The notes under the pieces are model-generated. The model was not told the origin of the DNA, did no database searches, and saw nothing but the letters and a program-made list of their open reading frames with translations. Below, in pieces: positions 22,153 through 34,200 of a stretch of DNA of 64,000 bases. The stretch is from Amoebophrya sp. A120 (lineage: Eukaryota > Sar > Dinophyceae > Syndiniales > Amoebophryaceae), in NCBI GenBank assembly GCA_905178155.1, contig CAJINV010000003.1, forward strand, positions 4,685,863 to 4,749,862, written 5' to 3'. The translations under genes were made by a program, and so were the position numbers. The first letter of the stretch is position 1, and each line of letters opens with the position of its first letter.

Positions 22153-22902
22153 TATTAACCAGGCAACTAGTGTCCTGATATGAACCCCGCAGGTTTACAC
22201 TGACTCCCATGCTGCACTTCATTTTCGCATCCATCTCCTGTCCTGCGAGACCGGGCCGCACAACTGAATCTTTGTTTCGATTCGATTATTGCATTGAAGA
22301 TGCCCCTGTAGTGTACTCGTTTCCGCAACCGCTACCACTGCGCTGGTAGACGTGAGCGCTGCATTTGCAAGATACGACGGCATACTACAGTTTCTTGTTA
22401 CGACCTCTTCGTTTCGCCCGTTGCAGATTTAGTCCGTTGTACTTAGATACGAATGAATGGATTGTAGATGTTGGACACAAAGAAGAAGAACTCTGTTGTG
22501 CCAGAAGGAAAAATATCCAATTCATTGCACCGTGTTCGTGTGGGCCTGTGGCTGCTTAGCCGCTTCATTGATAGTTCGACAGGCTGTCATTTTGTGCTCT
22601 TCCGTTGCTCTTCTTTTCCTTCTTTTTTTTTTCGGCCTGCCATGAACATGATCCATCATGTAGGTACCTACTTTGATACCATACGGTAGATGGTTTGTGC
22701 TTTTTTACGATTTGGAGTGTCGACATTGCGTGTGTGCGTTTTTGGATTTTACCCATTTCGTGGCACTTCACGATAGGGAAGAACGGTCGGCAACAGTAGA
22801 TTCCCGACGCTTTGTCTGAACGCCCTTCATTTCGTGTCATGTAGTATTACAATTAGGCTGACTGCGACTGCTCGGCACAAAACGAACACGAAAGCAGTAC
22901 TT
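22153..22902. other. Intergenic region
   Basis: About 750 bp with a T-rich run near 22615-22635 and no supported exon. Confidence 0.55.
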
Positions 22903-24225
22903 ATGTCTTCTCAGTCGGTGAAGAGAAACTCGGGGTCCGGTAGTTCCCGAACGCTTCGGGAGACGAGGAGCAAGGCTGCGACAAAACTTGAGACGTCTAC
23001 CTTGTCATTGCCAATTTACGCACACCAGCCCTGGGACCCCTTTAGCGTGCGGCAACGGGAGAAGGACGTGCGAAGCGTTTTCGCCCGCAGTGTCCGATGG
23101 TGGACAGTATGCAGTTTTATCCCGTGTTGGATCGCGATTTTCGTGAATGGCTACCTCGCCCGCGTGCGGCACCCGTGGATGATATCCGCGCCTATTTCTC
23201 TGTCCTCGCACGAAACCTGGCACGGACGATGGCTGGCCACGATGGGTTTCACATTCACCGCCCTCCTGTACGCTCTCGTGGTTGCGCCGAAGGCGTTCTG
23301 GCGTTTCTTGGAACTGGTGGATATTGACCAAGACACAACTGCTGCAGAAGAAATAAACCCCCAGATGACAGATGAGATCGGAGAAGATGAAACTGCTGGT
23401 AAAAAAATCACGAGGCGGTCGAGTACCTCCTCGACGAAGCGCAAGTCGAGTCCAAAAAATCGACGACGGTCGCGAACCCCGGCTGCATCGACCGCTTCCT
23501 CTGCTTCGAACAGGCGACGCTCCGACGTGACGAATGCAAGTACAACCACCTCCACCTCGAAAGGAGCGGAAGCAGGCCCCAACTTTATTTCAGGATCTCG
23601 CGGTGCTTCCGGCGCAATGCAAGTAGCTGCGTACCTAGTCGCCGACGTCCTGACAGTGTGCTACTGTCTGCTTCTGCCTCTTCCGATTTTTGCGCAGAAC
23701 AGTAAAGAGCGAGCCTGGACGACGCGATCAGAACGAAGGCAGTTTTTCTGGGAGAAAGTGCTGTGTAACGCCAGCGAGTTGGCAGCGTTGGTGTGCGCAG
23801 GAATGCAGATCTCGTGTGCAGGGCTGTGCTGGCAGAGCTGGTGGCCGGTGCAGGAAAACCGGATTGTCGACACCGAATGGACGGAACTGGAGTGGACCAC
23901 CCTCATTCATCGTTTCGGAACTACGCCACTGTTTCTCGGCGGATATCTCTTCATTCTCGGGGCTATCCATTGGGTTTTCAACGTGAGTGCGCGCAAAGTC
24001 CAGGCGGCAGTGTGGCGAAAGAGCGCGAAAAGCACATTTGGACTGCAGTGCGTCCTCTACGCATTGGTGCTTAACGTTATCTACGTGCTGGGATTGCGCT
24101 TGGGCTTCGTCGCATTTGGCGAGCCCTCCAAGTACACTTTCCTGAACCTGATGGGGATCTCGCAATACATTGCTGTGCTCTGCTTCAACGCCGCCGCCTT
24201 TTCTCTGGCAGAAATTTTGTCCTGA
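22903..24225 (+). CDS. Multi-pass membrane protein, possibly Frag1/DRAM/Sfk1 type
   Basis: Single exon, 440 residues from ATG 22903. Hydrophobic segments suggest about six TMs: WWTVCSFIPCWIAIFVNGYL, WLATMGFTFTALLYALVV, VAAYLVADVLTVCYCLLLPL, LAALVCAGMQISCAGLCW, LFLGGYLFILGAIHWVF, and a C-terminal pair including LGLRLGFVAFGE. The loop APISLSSHETWHGRW after TM1 sits where Frag1/DRAM/Sfk1 proteins have their ISL...P-ER loop, but the match is weak. A Ser/Arg/Lys-rich insertion lies between the second and third TMs. The N-terminal 40 residues are Ser/Arg-rich and cytosolic. I am sure it is an integral membrane protein but not of the family. It follows the Atg22-like gene in the same orientation. 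Confidence 0.55.
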   Translation: MSSQSVKRNSGSGSSRTLRETRSKAATKLETSTLSLPIYAHQPWDPFSVRQREKDVRSVFARSVRWWTVCSFIPCWIAIFVNGYLARVRHPWMISAPISLSSHETWHGRWLATMGFTFTALLYALVVAPKAFWRFLELVDIDQDTTAAEEINPQMTDEIGEDETAGKKITRRSSTSSTKRKSSPKNRRRSRTPAASTASSASNRRRSDVTNASTTTSTSKGAEAGPNFISGSRGASGAMQVAAYLVADVLTVCYCLLLPLPIFAQNSKERAWTTRSERRQFFWEKVLCNASELAALVCAGMQISCAGLCWQSWWPVQENRIVDTEWTELEWTTLIHRFGTTPLFLGGYLFILGAIHWVFNVSARKVQAAVWRKSAKSTFGLQCVLYALVLNVIYVLGLRLGFVAFGEPSKYTFLNLMGISQYIAVLCFNAAAFSLAEILS

Positions 24226-24599
24226 AAATATGTCACACGCAGAGTAGGCTCTACTTTCTGCTTCCAAAAATACGACTACATGAGCGCGTTGGTTCTTTCG
24301 CCGCTGTAGCAGCAAACCGCAAGTGAATCTAACAGAGATCCAGATTCTAAGGCGAGGGCATTCAGCTGCTGTTCGCGTTTCTCTCCATCTTGTCGAGTTT
24401 GTTTTCTTGGCGTATAAATCGTTCTGCAATGCGACGGTGAAAAACGCGACTAGCTAGGAGCACCGCAGAAATTACAAAGGAGATGAAAGTGACAGACTTA
24501 TTGTTATAACCTCCAATACCATGTTTTTGTTTGCCTTTGCACATTGCTAGTTCTTGGTCAGTGAAAGCAGCACCGAGCCTCAAATTTGCACGAAAGAAG
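24226..24599. other. Short intergenic stretch
   Basis: About 370 bp without a supported exon, between the membrane-protein gene and the secreted-protein gene. Confidence 0.5.
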
Positions 24600-27103
24600 A
24601 TGCTACCCCCCTATGCTGCGGTTTTCCCGCACTTTTTCGCCTGTTTCTGGACCCTCGTCGTCCCAGCCACAACGTTGCTAGCTCTAGGCAGTGCCGGCGC
24701 GGTGGATGCCGCCGTTGCGTTACCGGAGCGTTCGGTGGTCGGCAACTTGAGCTTACGCCGCACGTTCCTGCATTGGGAAGAGCCTCCGGCAAGCGACGAA
24801 GAGGCAGATCACGACGACGTCGCGACTTTCGGGGGCTCATCTACCGGCTCGACGGCACGGAGCGTCCGGCGCCGTGCCTACAGCCTGCCCGCAGAAACCC
24901 GCGACCGGCGAAGCCATGAAGACTCCTATTTCGGTGGCACGGACGACACATCGCCGTCGACCGCGTTGTCGTCGGAAGAGGCGGAATCGGAATCGAACGC
25001 AGGGCGCGACGCTTTCGTCCCACGTAGGAGCCCAGAGCTGGAACACCTGGCAGTGGGATCCGCCCCGTCGTCTTCCGGAACAAGACGAGGGCCTGTGGCG
25101 CTTTCCGATCACGCCGCGGCACCTTTTTTTCTCGCCGGTCAGCCGACTGCTTTCGCGACGGGGCGAAACCAAGATCGGACACCCCCTGTGTCCGACATTC
25201 GTTGGGGCCCTGCGGTTTCCACCGAAGAGAACGATAATCTCCATTGCGGTCTCTTCGTGGACAGCTGCGGGCGAATTATTCAGCGCGTCATTTCGGAGAC
25301 GCAGCCGCTGCCGCGAGAAGACCTGCAGGGCGCATCACCTCCGGGCACCGTCTGTGCGGCCGTTCCACCGAACGTCAAGGAATTGTGGGCCGACATAGAG
25401 TACGAGGAGCTTGCGCCACTCGAGGGTGAGTTTATTTCTCCGGGCGGGCTTCAGGCAGAACAAGGTAAAAGAAGATGCAAAGGGGCGGCCCCTTCAGGCA
25501 GCGGAGGCAGGAGCGAGATTGTGTCTCTCTTCAGCGAATTGGGACTGAACGAGGAAAACAGGGAGGCGCCGAAGAGTACAGCTCTTCTTTCGAAAGCAAA
25601 CAGAACCCCACGTCGCCTAAGCAAGAAGCATGACGCAGTAGCAACTTCGAGTACTGTGGACGCAACCCGAGAGGATAAAATCGCGAGTTTTTTCCGGGAA
25701 CGCGCATCGAAGCAGGGGTTGCAGCCGGATTCAAGTATAGTTAAATGGTGTTTAGTGTTACGTGTGAATTCCTACTGACACTTATCTATCAATCTCGTCT
25801 GCAAGAAGTAGAAGAGAAGTGGAAAGTAGTTACGCACCCGCACGGGGTTCGGTTCGACTCCGCTGGTGTTAGGAGGATACTACAAGACTTGTGCAGTCTT
25901 TCGACCTACCTAACAAAGTAAACTAGACAGAAACTTGAATGCTCTTCGAACATAACATTGACAGCAGACGAGCAGAAAGCGGATCTACTTCCACGCAGGG
26001 AGTCTAAAACGACGGTAAAGGGCTACTCTGTCGCCCCCGCGCGCCAGCTGCAAACAGCGAAGGAAAAAGCCGCCGGACGTCGGGTGTGCGGCGCGGTGAT
26101 GTTTACCGAGGGCTTCGCGAAATTTCTCATGGAAGCTGATGCAACCAAAAAGGGTCGACTCGGCAAGGTGTGCGGGCTGTGCCGGCATACCTGGAGCAGG
26201 CATGGCGGGAAACTACGGCTCCGGGGGCGGGGAAGCCGGCACCTCGAGGACAAGACGAATATGGAGGCGAACATTCCTCTGCAGATATGCGTGTCCGGCG
26301 TTGGGGCGGGGAAGGAGTTGCGGTACCGCCGCAGCATCGAGGAGATCCAAACGTGCCTCCGCGAGACCTTTGCCGACGAATGGCGTGCCTGGTGCAGGAA
26401 CCACGAGACGTACCGCCACAATTTCAGCCTGGACGATGAGACGATAGAGTCGAGCATGTGGACGGTGGTGCGACCCGTGCATCATGAAGCGTCGAATTGC
26501 ACGCTTCGTAGTTCTTGCGACGGACGGGACCACGCAGGCGGGAGCTGGAGCTCCTACTTTCACCCTCTGAACTCGTGGCAAGGTGGCCACGGTTCGCAGC
26601 AGGAAGTTGGAGCTCCGCAGCTAGCACTTGGCCTGTCGCAAGACAAGCGGCTCGTGACGGAAAGTAGAGCGCCTGTCGAGCGAAAGGATTTGCTCGGGGA
26701 CGTTGGCAGAAACAGAAGTGGTCGGGAGGAAGACGACACTGCAGCCGCAGACGCGACGAGTGCAGAGTGCGGGCGAGAAGAACTGTGCCGACCCGGAGAT
26801 GTGAAAGATCACTGCAAACGAAGTGCGGCGAGCGAGACAGCTGCGGGGGTTGCGCACACCCAAAGTGAACATGCCCACCTTGTCCCGCCTTCGTATTGGA
26901 ATTACCATGACCAGCTGCACTACGACATCATGAGCCAATTCTGTTCCCCGGCACACGCGGCAATGATGAACTATGCAAGTGGAATGTGCAGCAGCCCCTC
27001 AATTTTTCCTCCCGTTCCGACCAGCGACCCCGGACAAGACGCGCGCACCACCCTCCTGTCTGCTCTTTCTCAGTGGCTCGACGAAGCAGACCGCCGTCTC
27101 TAG
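24600..27103 (+). CDS. Secreted or luminal protein of unknown function
   Basis: Two exons, 24600-25734 and 25965-27103, joined by a phase-consistent GT-AG intron of 230 bp (reads ...DSST/DEQKAD); about 757 residues. ATG 24600 is the first in frame and begins a clear signal peptide, with hydrophobic core ACFWTLVVPATTLLALGSAG and likely cleavage near AVDA. The mature chain is hydrophilic, rich in Ser, Arg and Glu, with scattered cysteines. These include HCGLFVDSCGRI near residue 220, VCGLCRHTW near 450, and a Cys-spaced region around CLRETFADEWRAWC near 515. No TM follows. No known domain is recognised. In a parasite-like genome a secreted, poorly conserved protein could face the host, but that is speculation. 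Confidence 0.55.
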
Positions 27104-28246
27104 GAAGAGGCAATCGTGGCTCTGCTAATCCTCGTTTTCGTGTAGGGCGTCCAGCAGTTGTCAGCAGGGTTGTCGGTGATACAACGACAAGTTTATAGCT
27201 GGATTTGAGAGAGACTCAACGTTCTTCTATCCTGTTAGTCTTAGTTTCTCTTTCTGTTTCTTTATCTATCTATCATGCTACGCCAAACAAAAAGAATACT
27301 AGATTCAGATGAGTTTCGAGCAGAAAAATGTTATTGCATTTGAACCCTGGTGGCCTGCCAGTGTTGGTGGGTATTCTTCAACGCTTTGCTGTCGCCGAGC
27401 CGCTTTGTTACATTTTGCTTACTTGTTAAAATTTGTGTCGTATAGAAGTATCTTTTCATTTACCACTCCTTCTGGTGAGCGAGCCTAATAGACTGATGTG
27501 AGAATTCGAAATGGTTATACAAGATTCTGTTGTTTGTTGTCAAAACGAAAAGACATTCGCCTCAATCTACCCGAGGCCTTATTTTTTATTTCTGCAAAAT
27601 TTTACAAAAATTAAAATTCGGTTGACGTGGAGATTCTTCTTCTTTTTCCACCAAACCAAAAATTCGAAATCGAAGGTCTCTCCACCTTTTGCCACTTCAA
27701 GAATAAAACCCTTCAGTGAACCGGAACCAAGGTCCAACCAGTCACGACAGTGACATTATGGATGTTACGGGATTTTTAATATTTCCGACCTGGGCATGTG
27801 GCATGTATTCCTGAAAAGCTCTGCCGGCTTGGTCTTTGTGTATGAACAGTCAAGTATTGGAACACGGTCATGATCAGTGTGCAAAATGGGAACGAAAATC
27901 AGTGTACTACAAAGGTGGATCGGCCCTGTTGTGCCCGAGAGAGGATAGCAGAAATCTGAAAAACAAAGAAAGAGTTGTATACTAGAAATTCTCAAAATGG
28001 TTGATATGCACTCGCAGTTCGTTGCCGGAACCCAAAGCAAAAACTGTGGTTCGATACGCAGATGCAAGCTGGAAATGTTTTTCATTTTTCTCTTAAGCTA
28101 AGACTACAGACTACCAAGGCTGCTAGCCATCGTTGCAAGAAACAAAAAGATACGGAGCGCTTTTCGAAAACTAGCTATGAAAACTACACAGTGTAGAAGT
28201 AACTACTGAAGTTGAAAAATATTGACCCCGCCATCACTGCAGTGAC
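27104..28246. other. AT-rich intergenic region
   Basis: About 1.1 kb, including a short tatc repeat near 27265-27276 and AT-rich tracts at 27400-27660. No exon is supported. Confidence 0.55.
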
Positions 28247-29660
28247 ATGAATATGTTTGGAAATTTTTCCGAGACGTGGTCGTGGACCGCGCATTTGCTT
28301 GGATGTCTCGTCTTGACCAAAGCGTTTTACGCGGTGGCGCAGTGGACGTACATATGCTTCTTTCGGCCGGGGAAGGACTTGAAGAAGTGCTACGGCGAGT
28401 GGGCTGTGGTGACGGGCGCGACAGACGGGATCGGCAAGGCCATCGCGCAGGAACTCAGTAAGCAAGGCATGAAGGTCGTTCTGCTCAGCCGAACTTTGTC
28501 TCGCCTCGAGGAAACGCAGAAGGAACTTCGAGGGGAGTCCGCAGTTTGCGTTGTGGACTTCTCCAATTACGATGATGCAGCACGTGCCAAGGTTGCGGCT
28601 GTGCTCAAGGGGAAAGGTGCTTACTTACTTATTTTTCTTTCGGCATAAGAATCAACAACTCTTTCTGGTATTTTTCTGTGCACAGTTCTGGTCTCTGCTT
28701 TGCTGGGATCATTGCGATATAAAAGTAGTACTTTAACGTCCAAACAAACAAAATCAATGCAGATGTGGGGCTTCTGGTAAACAACGTTGGCATCAGCTAC
28801 GACCATCCCGCCTTCTTTCACGAAGTCGAAAAGGACCGACAAGAGCAGCTGATTAGCCTCAACGTGACAGCCACAACGCGAATGACAGCTGACTGTTTGC
28901 CAGCCATGCTGGAGAAGAAAAAAGGAGCAGTGGTACACTCAAATTCAAACGTGATTCGCATTTGAGCTTGACTAGGCTCGTCTATACTTTCTTTGACATC
29001 GGTTTTGTTACCCGTTCTAGCACATGCGAATTATGCCATCTTGACTGCTAAGGCGAGCCTGTCTGTAACAAAATCAGGGAAGCAGCAGCGGATGTTCTTT
29101 TTTCCGCACAAAACATATGTAAAGAGGACTCCATGAAAGAATAACATAAACATTCCTTTCCAGGTCAACATAGCATCTATCTCGGGCGTCAGCTCGAGTC
29201 CGTTGCTCACGCAGTACTCTGCCACCAAGGCCTACGTAATCCGGTTGACCGAAGGCTTGAGTGCGGAGTACGAAAAGAAAGGAATCCATTTCCAGTGCCA
29301 GTATCCGCATTTTGTCACCACAAAATTAGCCAAGCTACGCAAACCCTCGCTCACCATCGCCAGTCCGAATGCATACGCGAAAGCAGCGGTGCGCGCAATC
29401 GGCTATGACAGTATACTTGGAAACTACACTTTTTCTATCGGCATTGCAATTCGTTGTCTTTGCTTGTGCTGATTGAAAAAAAAATCGATGTTAAAACCGA
29501 AATAACAGCCCTGATCAGTCCATATTGGAGTCACTACGTGTGTGCCGAATTGCTGGCGAAGTTACCGTTGAGTCTGCAGAGCATGGCCTTAATGCAGATG
29601 CACCTCCCCATCCGCTCGAAGGCGCTGAAGAAGAAAGCAGAACAAGCCAAGCAGCAGTAA
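28247..29660 (+). CDS. Very-long-chain 3-oxoacyl-CoA reductase (HSD17B12/KCR-type SDR)
   Basis: Four exons, 28247-28616, 28763-28932, 29164-29408 and 29516-29660, giving 309 residues, the usual family length. It performs the first NADPH-dependent reduction of microsomal fatty-acid elongation in the ER membrane. Visible: an N-terminal TM anchor, WAVVTGATDGIGKAIAQEL (Rossmann TGxxxGIG), LLSRTLSRLEE, VGLLVNNVGISY (NNxG), catalytic Ser in NIASISGVSSS, and YSATK with catalytic Tyr and Lys. Then QYPHFVTTKLAK and a Lys-rich C-terminus (KALKKKAEQAKQQ). Introns 1 and 2 are GT-AG. Intron 3 (29409-29515) is bounded by CAGT on both sides, and no in-frame GT-AG pair is found. ATG 28247 is the first in frame. 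Confidence 0.9.
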
Positions 29661-31246
29661 TTCTAATTGGGGTTCCGCATTCAAGCAGCCCGCGCAGTAT
29701 GTACATTGGTTGGAGAACCTGCACGCAGCGCGGTGATAGACGGGAAGCTTTTGACGAAATTTTTGCTACTACGGACGACGCTACCATACCTATGAAGTAT
29801 GTATCGACATCAAGTACAGCTACAGACGACTCACTTTTTTTTTGCTTTTAAAGATTTCACTCTGTACGCACACACACAAAGATCTACTCCAGCGACATCA
29901 TATTATTCATACGCGGAACGATCAGTCAGCATGCTGACTTCTACTTCACAAATATCCCTATGAGCAACTACAACCCCTTTGATGTCATTGTCAATCCCTC
30001 TTTTTTTGCGTTTTGGCTCATGTCGAAAGTACACCACGAGCTGACTTTTGTGGTCCCCTGTCGCGGGTATCTATCATGACCAATCAATGTTTTGCGACCT
30101 CACCTGATGCTTTCTGACGCGATCGTTGTTATTGCGGAACTCGGAGAATCAAAAAGCAATACATGTTTGCCCACACTGGCGCATGTCATCTAGCAAGTCA
30201 CGAAGACTACAACTGACTATTCTTCAGGCCTTGATGGCAGTTTTTCCACGCGGCGCTGCCCAAGATAAAAGCAATTTATGCAACCGATTTGCATTTGGTA
30301 GATGGGGTAAGCGTAAGAGAAAGAGTGCGAAATCATGTTTCCAAGAACCGAGAGAGCCATGGGAGTACAACGAGGACGACGGTCAGCGAAGTTCTTCTTC
30401 TTGTGAATGCTTCAAATTTACGTGCTGTGTGGTGCGGCTTCGAAAACTTAAGAGAAGATGCACTTTGAGTGCAGAACAAGCAAAATGTGAAGCACCAGCA
30501 GTGCTGCGTGGTCCTCGTACGTCGCAGCAAACACAACTGGAAACAGAGAAATGGAGAAAACGCCTTCCAGAAGCGCCGCGTCACCATGCCCGAAGGCATC
30601 TCCGCGCGATCGTGAAGCCAGTTCTTTTGCCGCGTCACCGAGACCGGTTCCGCGCCGGAGTGCGTCGTCGGCAAGCATCAAAACCGGTGCCGTGGTCCCG
30701 CAGCTCAAATTGTCGTCCGTCTCGGAGAAAATACGTATGACATCATAGACCCCCGTTCTTTAGCTGTTCTTTTTGACGTAAGTACAATAAGAAAGACTCG
30801 TCGCTGCAGTCCTCGGTTGCGCTACCTTTCGGTTTCGTTGCAGCGCTTGTTGTATGTATCTCGCATCGCACATCGGCTGTATTCTTCCACTGTTTCGACG
30901 AGTTTTGCATTTTAGTAAACACAGCTGAAAGAGTCTCGCTCGCTGATCTATCGTTCCTCCGTTACTTCGACGTAAATTTTTCCGTGGTTCTTCGCATGGC
31001 GCGGATCCTCTCGTCGTAGAACATCTCGCTGGTGCTGGTCTATTCTCGATCTTTCCGCTCATTCCTCGTACGAATTCGAATAGAAATAACACATTCTGCT
31101 GCAGTCGTCGTCAAGAACCGTATTCGTGTTTGCACATCGAAGTCTTCAGCTGTAATTTATCTCATTCCGCTCGACACGTAGAGGTACTTAGAAGCACGAA
31201 CAACGGGTGGTTTTTTCCGCCGGCCAAGGAGGCCGCGGCCGCGCAT
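29661..31246. other. Stretch upstream of the channel gene, with one possible 5' exon
   Basis: Mostly non-coding. A GC3-rich frame at 30551-30734 (starts MEKTPSRSAASPCPKASP) ends at a gtatga donor. It could splice in phase to 31183, inside the open frame ahead of ATG 31247, giving the channel a longer Ser/Pro-rich N-terminus. This is tentative; the rest shows nothing I can support. Confidence 0.35.
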
Positions 31247-34200
31247 ATGTCGCGCGTGATCGGTCGTGTCTGTGGCGACAAATCGGAGCTGGTGGCTGCC
31301 GATAATGAAGATGATGATGATCTTCAACAAGAACAAATTCAAAGTGACCTGGCTGCAACGCCACAAAGTTGCACACCGTTGGTCCAAAATGAAGATGAAG
31401 ATCAACAAAAGTTAGATGTCGTAAGAAATAATTTATCATCACCACGTTCATCTGCAGGAGATAACGAGTCAGAGACCGAGTCGCAGTTTGCGCATGACGA
31501 GTTCGACCAGAGCCTACTGCAGCGGCTGGAGGAGCGCAACAGCGCCGCGTTGGAAGCCAGCAAGGCGCTTGCGTACCTGGAAAGCTGCAACAAGGCGCTG
31601 CACCAATCTGCCAAGCAGTTTAACAAGCGCAACTCGTGCACCAAGCAGGACCTGCGAGGGGGGCTGGAGACGGAAACCCAAGACTGCTCGGAGGACGAGG
31701 AGGATCAGCACGATGACCTCTACAATACGGACGCGCAGTCTAACGCGAGCCCAGTACGGCAGCCGCGGGCGGGAGGCACACAGCACGTGCCGGAGTGGCG
31801 TGACGTTTGGTCAACGAGCATTTCCGATATCGGCCGGTACGGCGTTGGGTGCCAACTCTACTTCGATTTTCTCAAGTGGCTCATCCTCATCCTCGGCGGC
31901 ATGGCCATCTTCTCCTCACCCCTGATGTACACCTGCCTGCACGGCACCATGGTCTCCAGTCCCTTTGGCGCGCTCGCGCGAACCACAATCGGAAATTTGG
32001 GAGCCCTACCACCAGATCTGAGTGCTGCTTCCTCCAAGGAGGAACAGATTGAAATGCTGCGGAACCGAAAATTGATGCTGGGTAAGATGCAGAGCTTATT
32101 TGGCTTTTTTGCACTTGCTCTTCCTCTTGCTTGTGTCGCCTGCATAATTTTTTTCTGATCAAGGCGCCTTCTTGTTGCGAAGTGTAAGCTGTACGTGGTA
32201 GTCTCATTGTCCTCCATAAATTCTAATAAAACCTTGTGGTTTTTAAAACCTCTGCACAGGTGACCGCGAGTTTTCCATGCACAAATTCACCACGTTTTTT
32301 GGTTTGCTGGATGGGTCGATGATTCTGGTCTTTTTCCTGTGGTCGTTTTGGTATCGCAAAAAGCAGCTGATCGCCACAGTGGAAACGCACGACGTTGCGA
32401 ACACCACCCCGAACGACTACGCCGTTCACATCGCGAATCTGCCCTCTGCTATCTGGAAAAACGGCGTCCGCCTGAGCTTGGACGAGTACGAAAGTCTGTT
32501 GAAGGAACACATCGAGGGCGTTCTGCGAGCGAACGTGCAGCGTTACCGGGCGGAAAAGCACGGCGAGCTCGTTCGGCGCAAGAAAAGGGAACTGCTTTTG
32601 GATCTGCGAGAGCAGCACAACGCAAAGTTGGAACAGGAACAGGAAATGAACGCCGCCGCAACAAGCGGCTCTGCTGGTACTAGCACCCTCAAGACGAGGA
32701 TCAGCCGGACTGTTACGCAGACGTTGCGCGGCGGGGGCCCCGGGACGACGGCAGCCGCGGTCGGGAGCCAGAGAGGTAAAACTGCGTTCGGAAGTAGTGG
32801 TGGTGTCGAACACACCGAGAGGGCCTCCACAAAAAGCAGCGCCGCATCCGCAGCCGCGCCGCCCGCCGTGCGCCCCAGCCTCCTGGCGCGTGGTGTGAGC
32901 GGTTCCAGCTCCAATCTCGCGGAAAAGAAGGCCCAACAAACCGCTTTCTACTACGACGGCGGGGAGGTTGCGAAGCCATCGGAGGAAGAGAACACGGAGG
33001 CGAGCAGCTCCGGTTTGGTGGACGAGGACGACGAAGAAGACGAGCCCACGGTGGCGAGCGACGGGGTGCTGGGGTTTCTTTACAAAACCGCAGCCCGCCG
33101 CGTCCGACAAGCGTTTGCCTCGGTGTCCGGTGTAGAAGCGGCCAACTACGGCAAGCGGCGGAGGAAGTCCTCGCTCGATTCCGTCAGTCGCAGCATTCGG
33201 CGGTACTTGAAAATGGGATCCTCCTCGACCAATAACACGCTCATGGATGTGGACCCCACGGACAACGCACTGGACATCAACCCGCACCGCCCGCAACCTG
33301 CTGCCGACGCACCCGCGGGGCAGATCGTGCTCGCCGGTGGGTCGCTGCGCAATTCCAAGGGCACGTCCTCTTCCCGCGAGCAACTTGATGTGGCGCTGGC
33401 CGCCCCAGGTGGGACCGTTTCGCGGTCGCGTCAATCCAGTAAGGAAAGTTGTGCAAACATAGAGGTCGACCTGGATAGCGAGAATAACTGGCAGCCGGTG
33501 CCGGAGCTGCAGCTCGGAGAGTTTGTGTTGTGCTGCCGGGACCACGGCGCCATGTACGCACTTGACGAACGCATTCTGCTCGGCAAGAAGCGACGACGAC
33601 TTCAGTATGAGATTCAGGAGCGCAAGATGGAACTCACGTCCATCGAAAACATTTGCAAGCCCCGGATGTTGACCGCGACTAACTCCACGACATCCTCGGG
33701 AGAGAGTAAGCGTAACTCAAACCCGAACTCCGCATCGAAGTTCTCGCTGGGCCGCGGCGGCCAAGAGGAGGAGGGCGCAGGTGGAGAGGATGTCGACGAG
33801 GACCAGCGTTTGCATGCTCTGCAACGCGAGTTACAGCAGCTCGAGCGACACATCAAGCGGGTCGCAACGCGACTGCGGAAGCGCATCGTGAGCCGCAAAG
33901 AAAATGAGGTGGTGCGGGCCTTCGTAATCTTCGACAACTGTCTGGACAAGGAGATCTTTCTGTGGAGCTACCGGTACGGCGTACACACCGACAAGAAGGA
34001 GCTGCTAGGGAAAGTTGCGGGGAATTCGGAATTTCTGCGGAGCCTGTTTGGGTACGATGTGCGCGAATCGCCCCTGGCGTTCGAGGGGAAGCTGCTGAAG
34101 GTGACGCCCGCGCCCGAGCCCAGCAACATCCTGTGGGAAAATGTGGACGGTCTGCCGGACAACTTTTTCAAAGCGTTTCCGCGAAAGTACGGCGCCACCA

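Noticed and set aside
25800..25885. tRNA-like B-box (ggttcgactcc) in the intron of the secreted-protein gene
   Set aside because: The flanking bases do not form a T-arm stem, there is no matching A-box or acceptor stem, and the segment lies inside a phase-consistent GT-AG intron.
27262..27278. tatctatctatc run as a microsatellite of note
   Set aside because: Only about three units; too short to be informative.
30126..30740. 204-codon open frame upstream of the channel gene
   Set aside because: Composition is basic and irregular without GC3 bias. A shorter frame in another phase (30551-30734) looks more coding-like.
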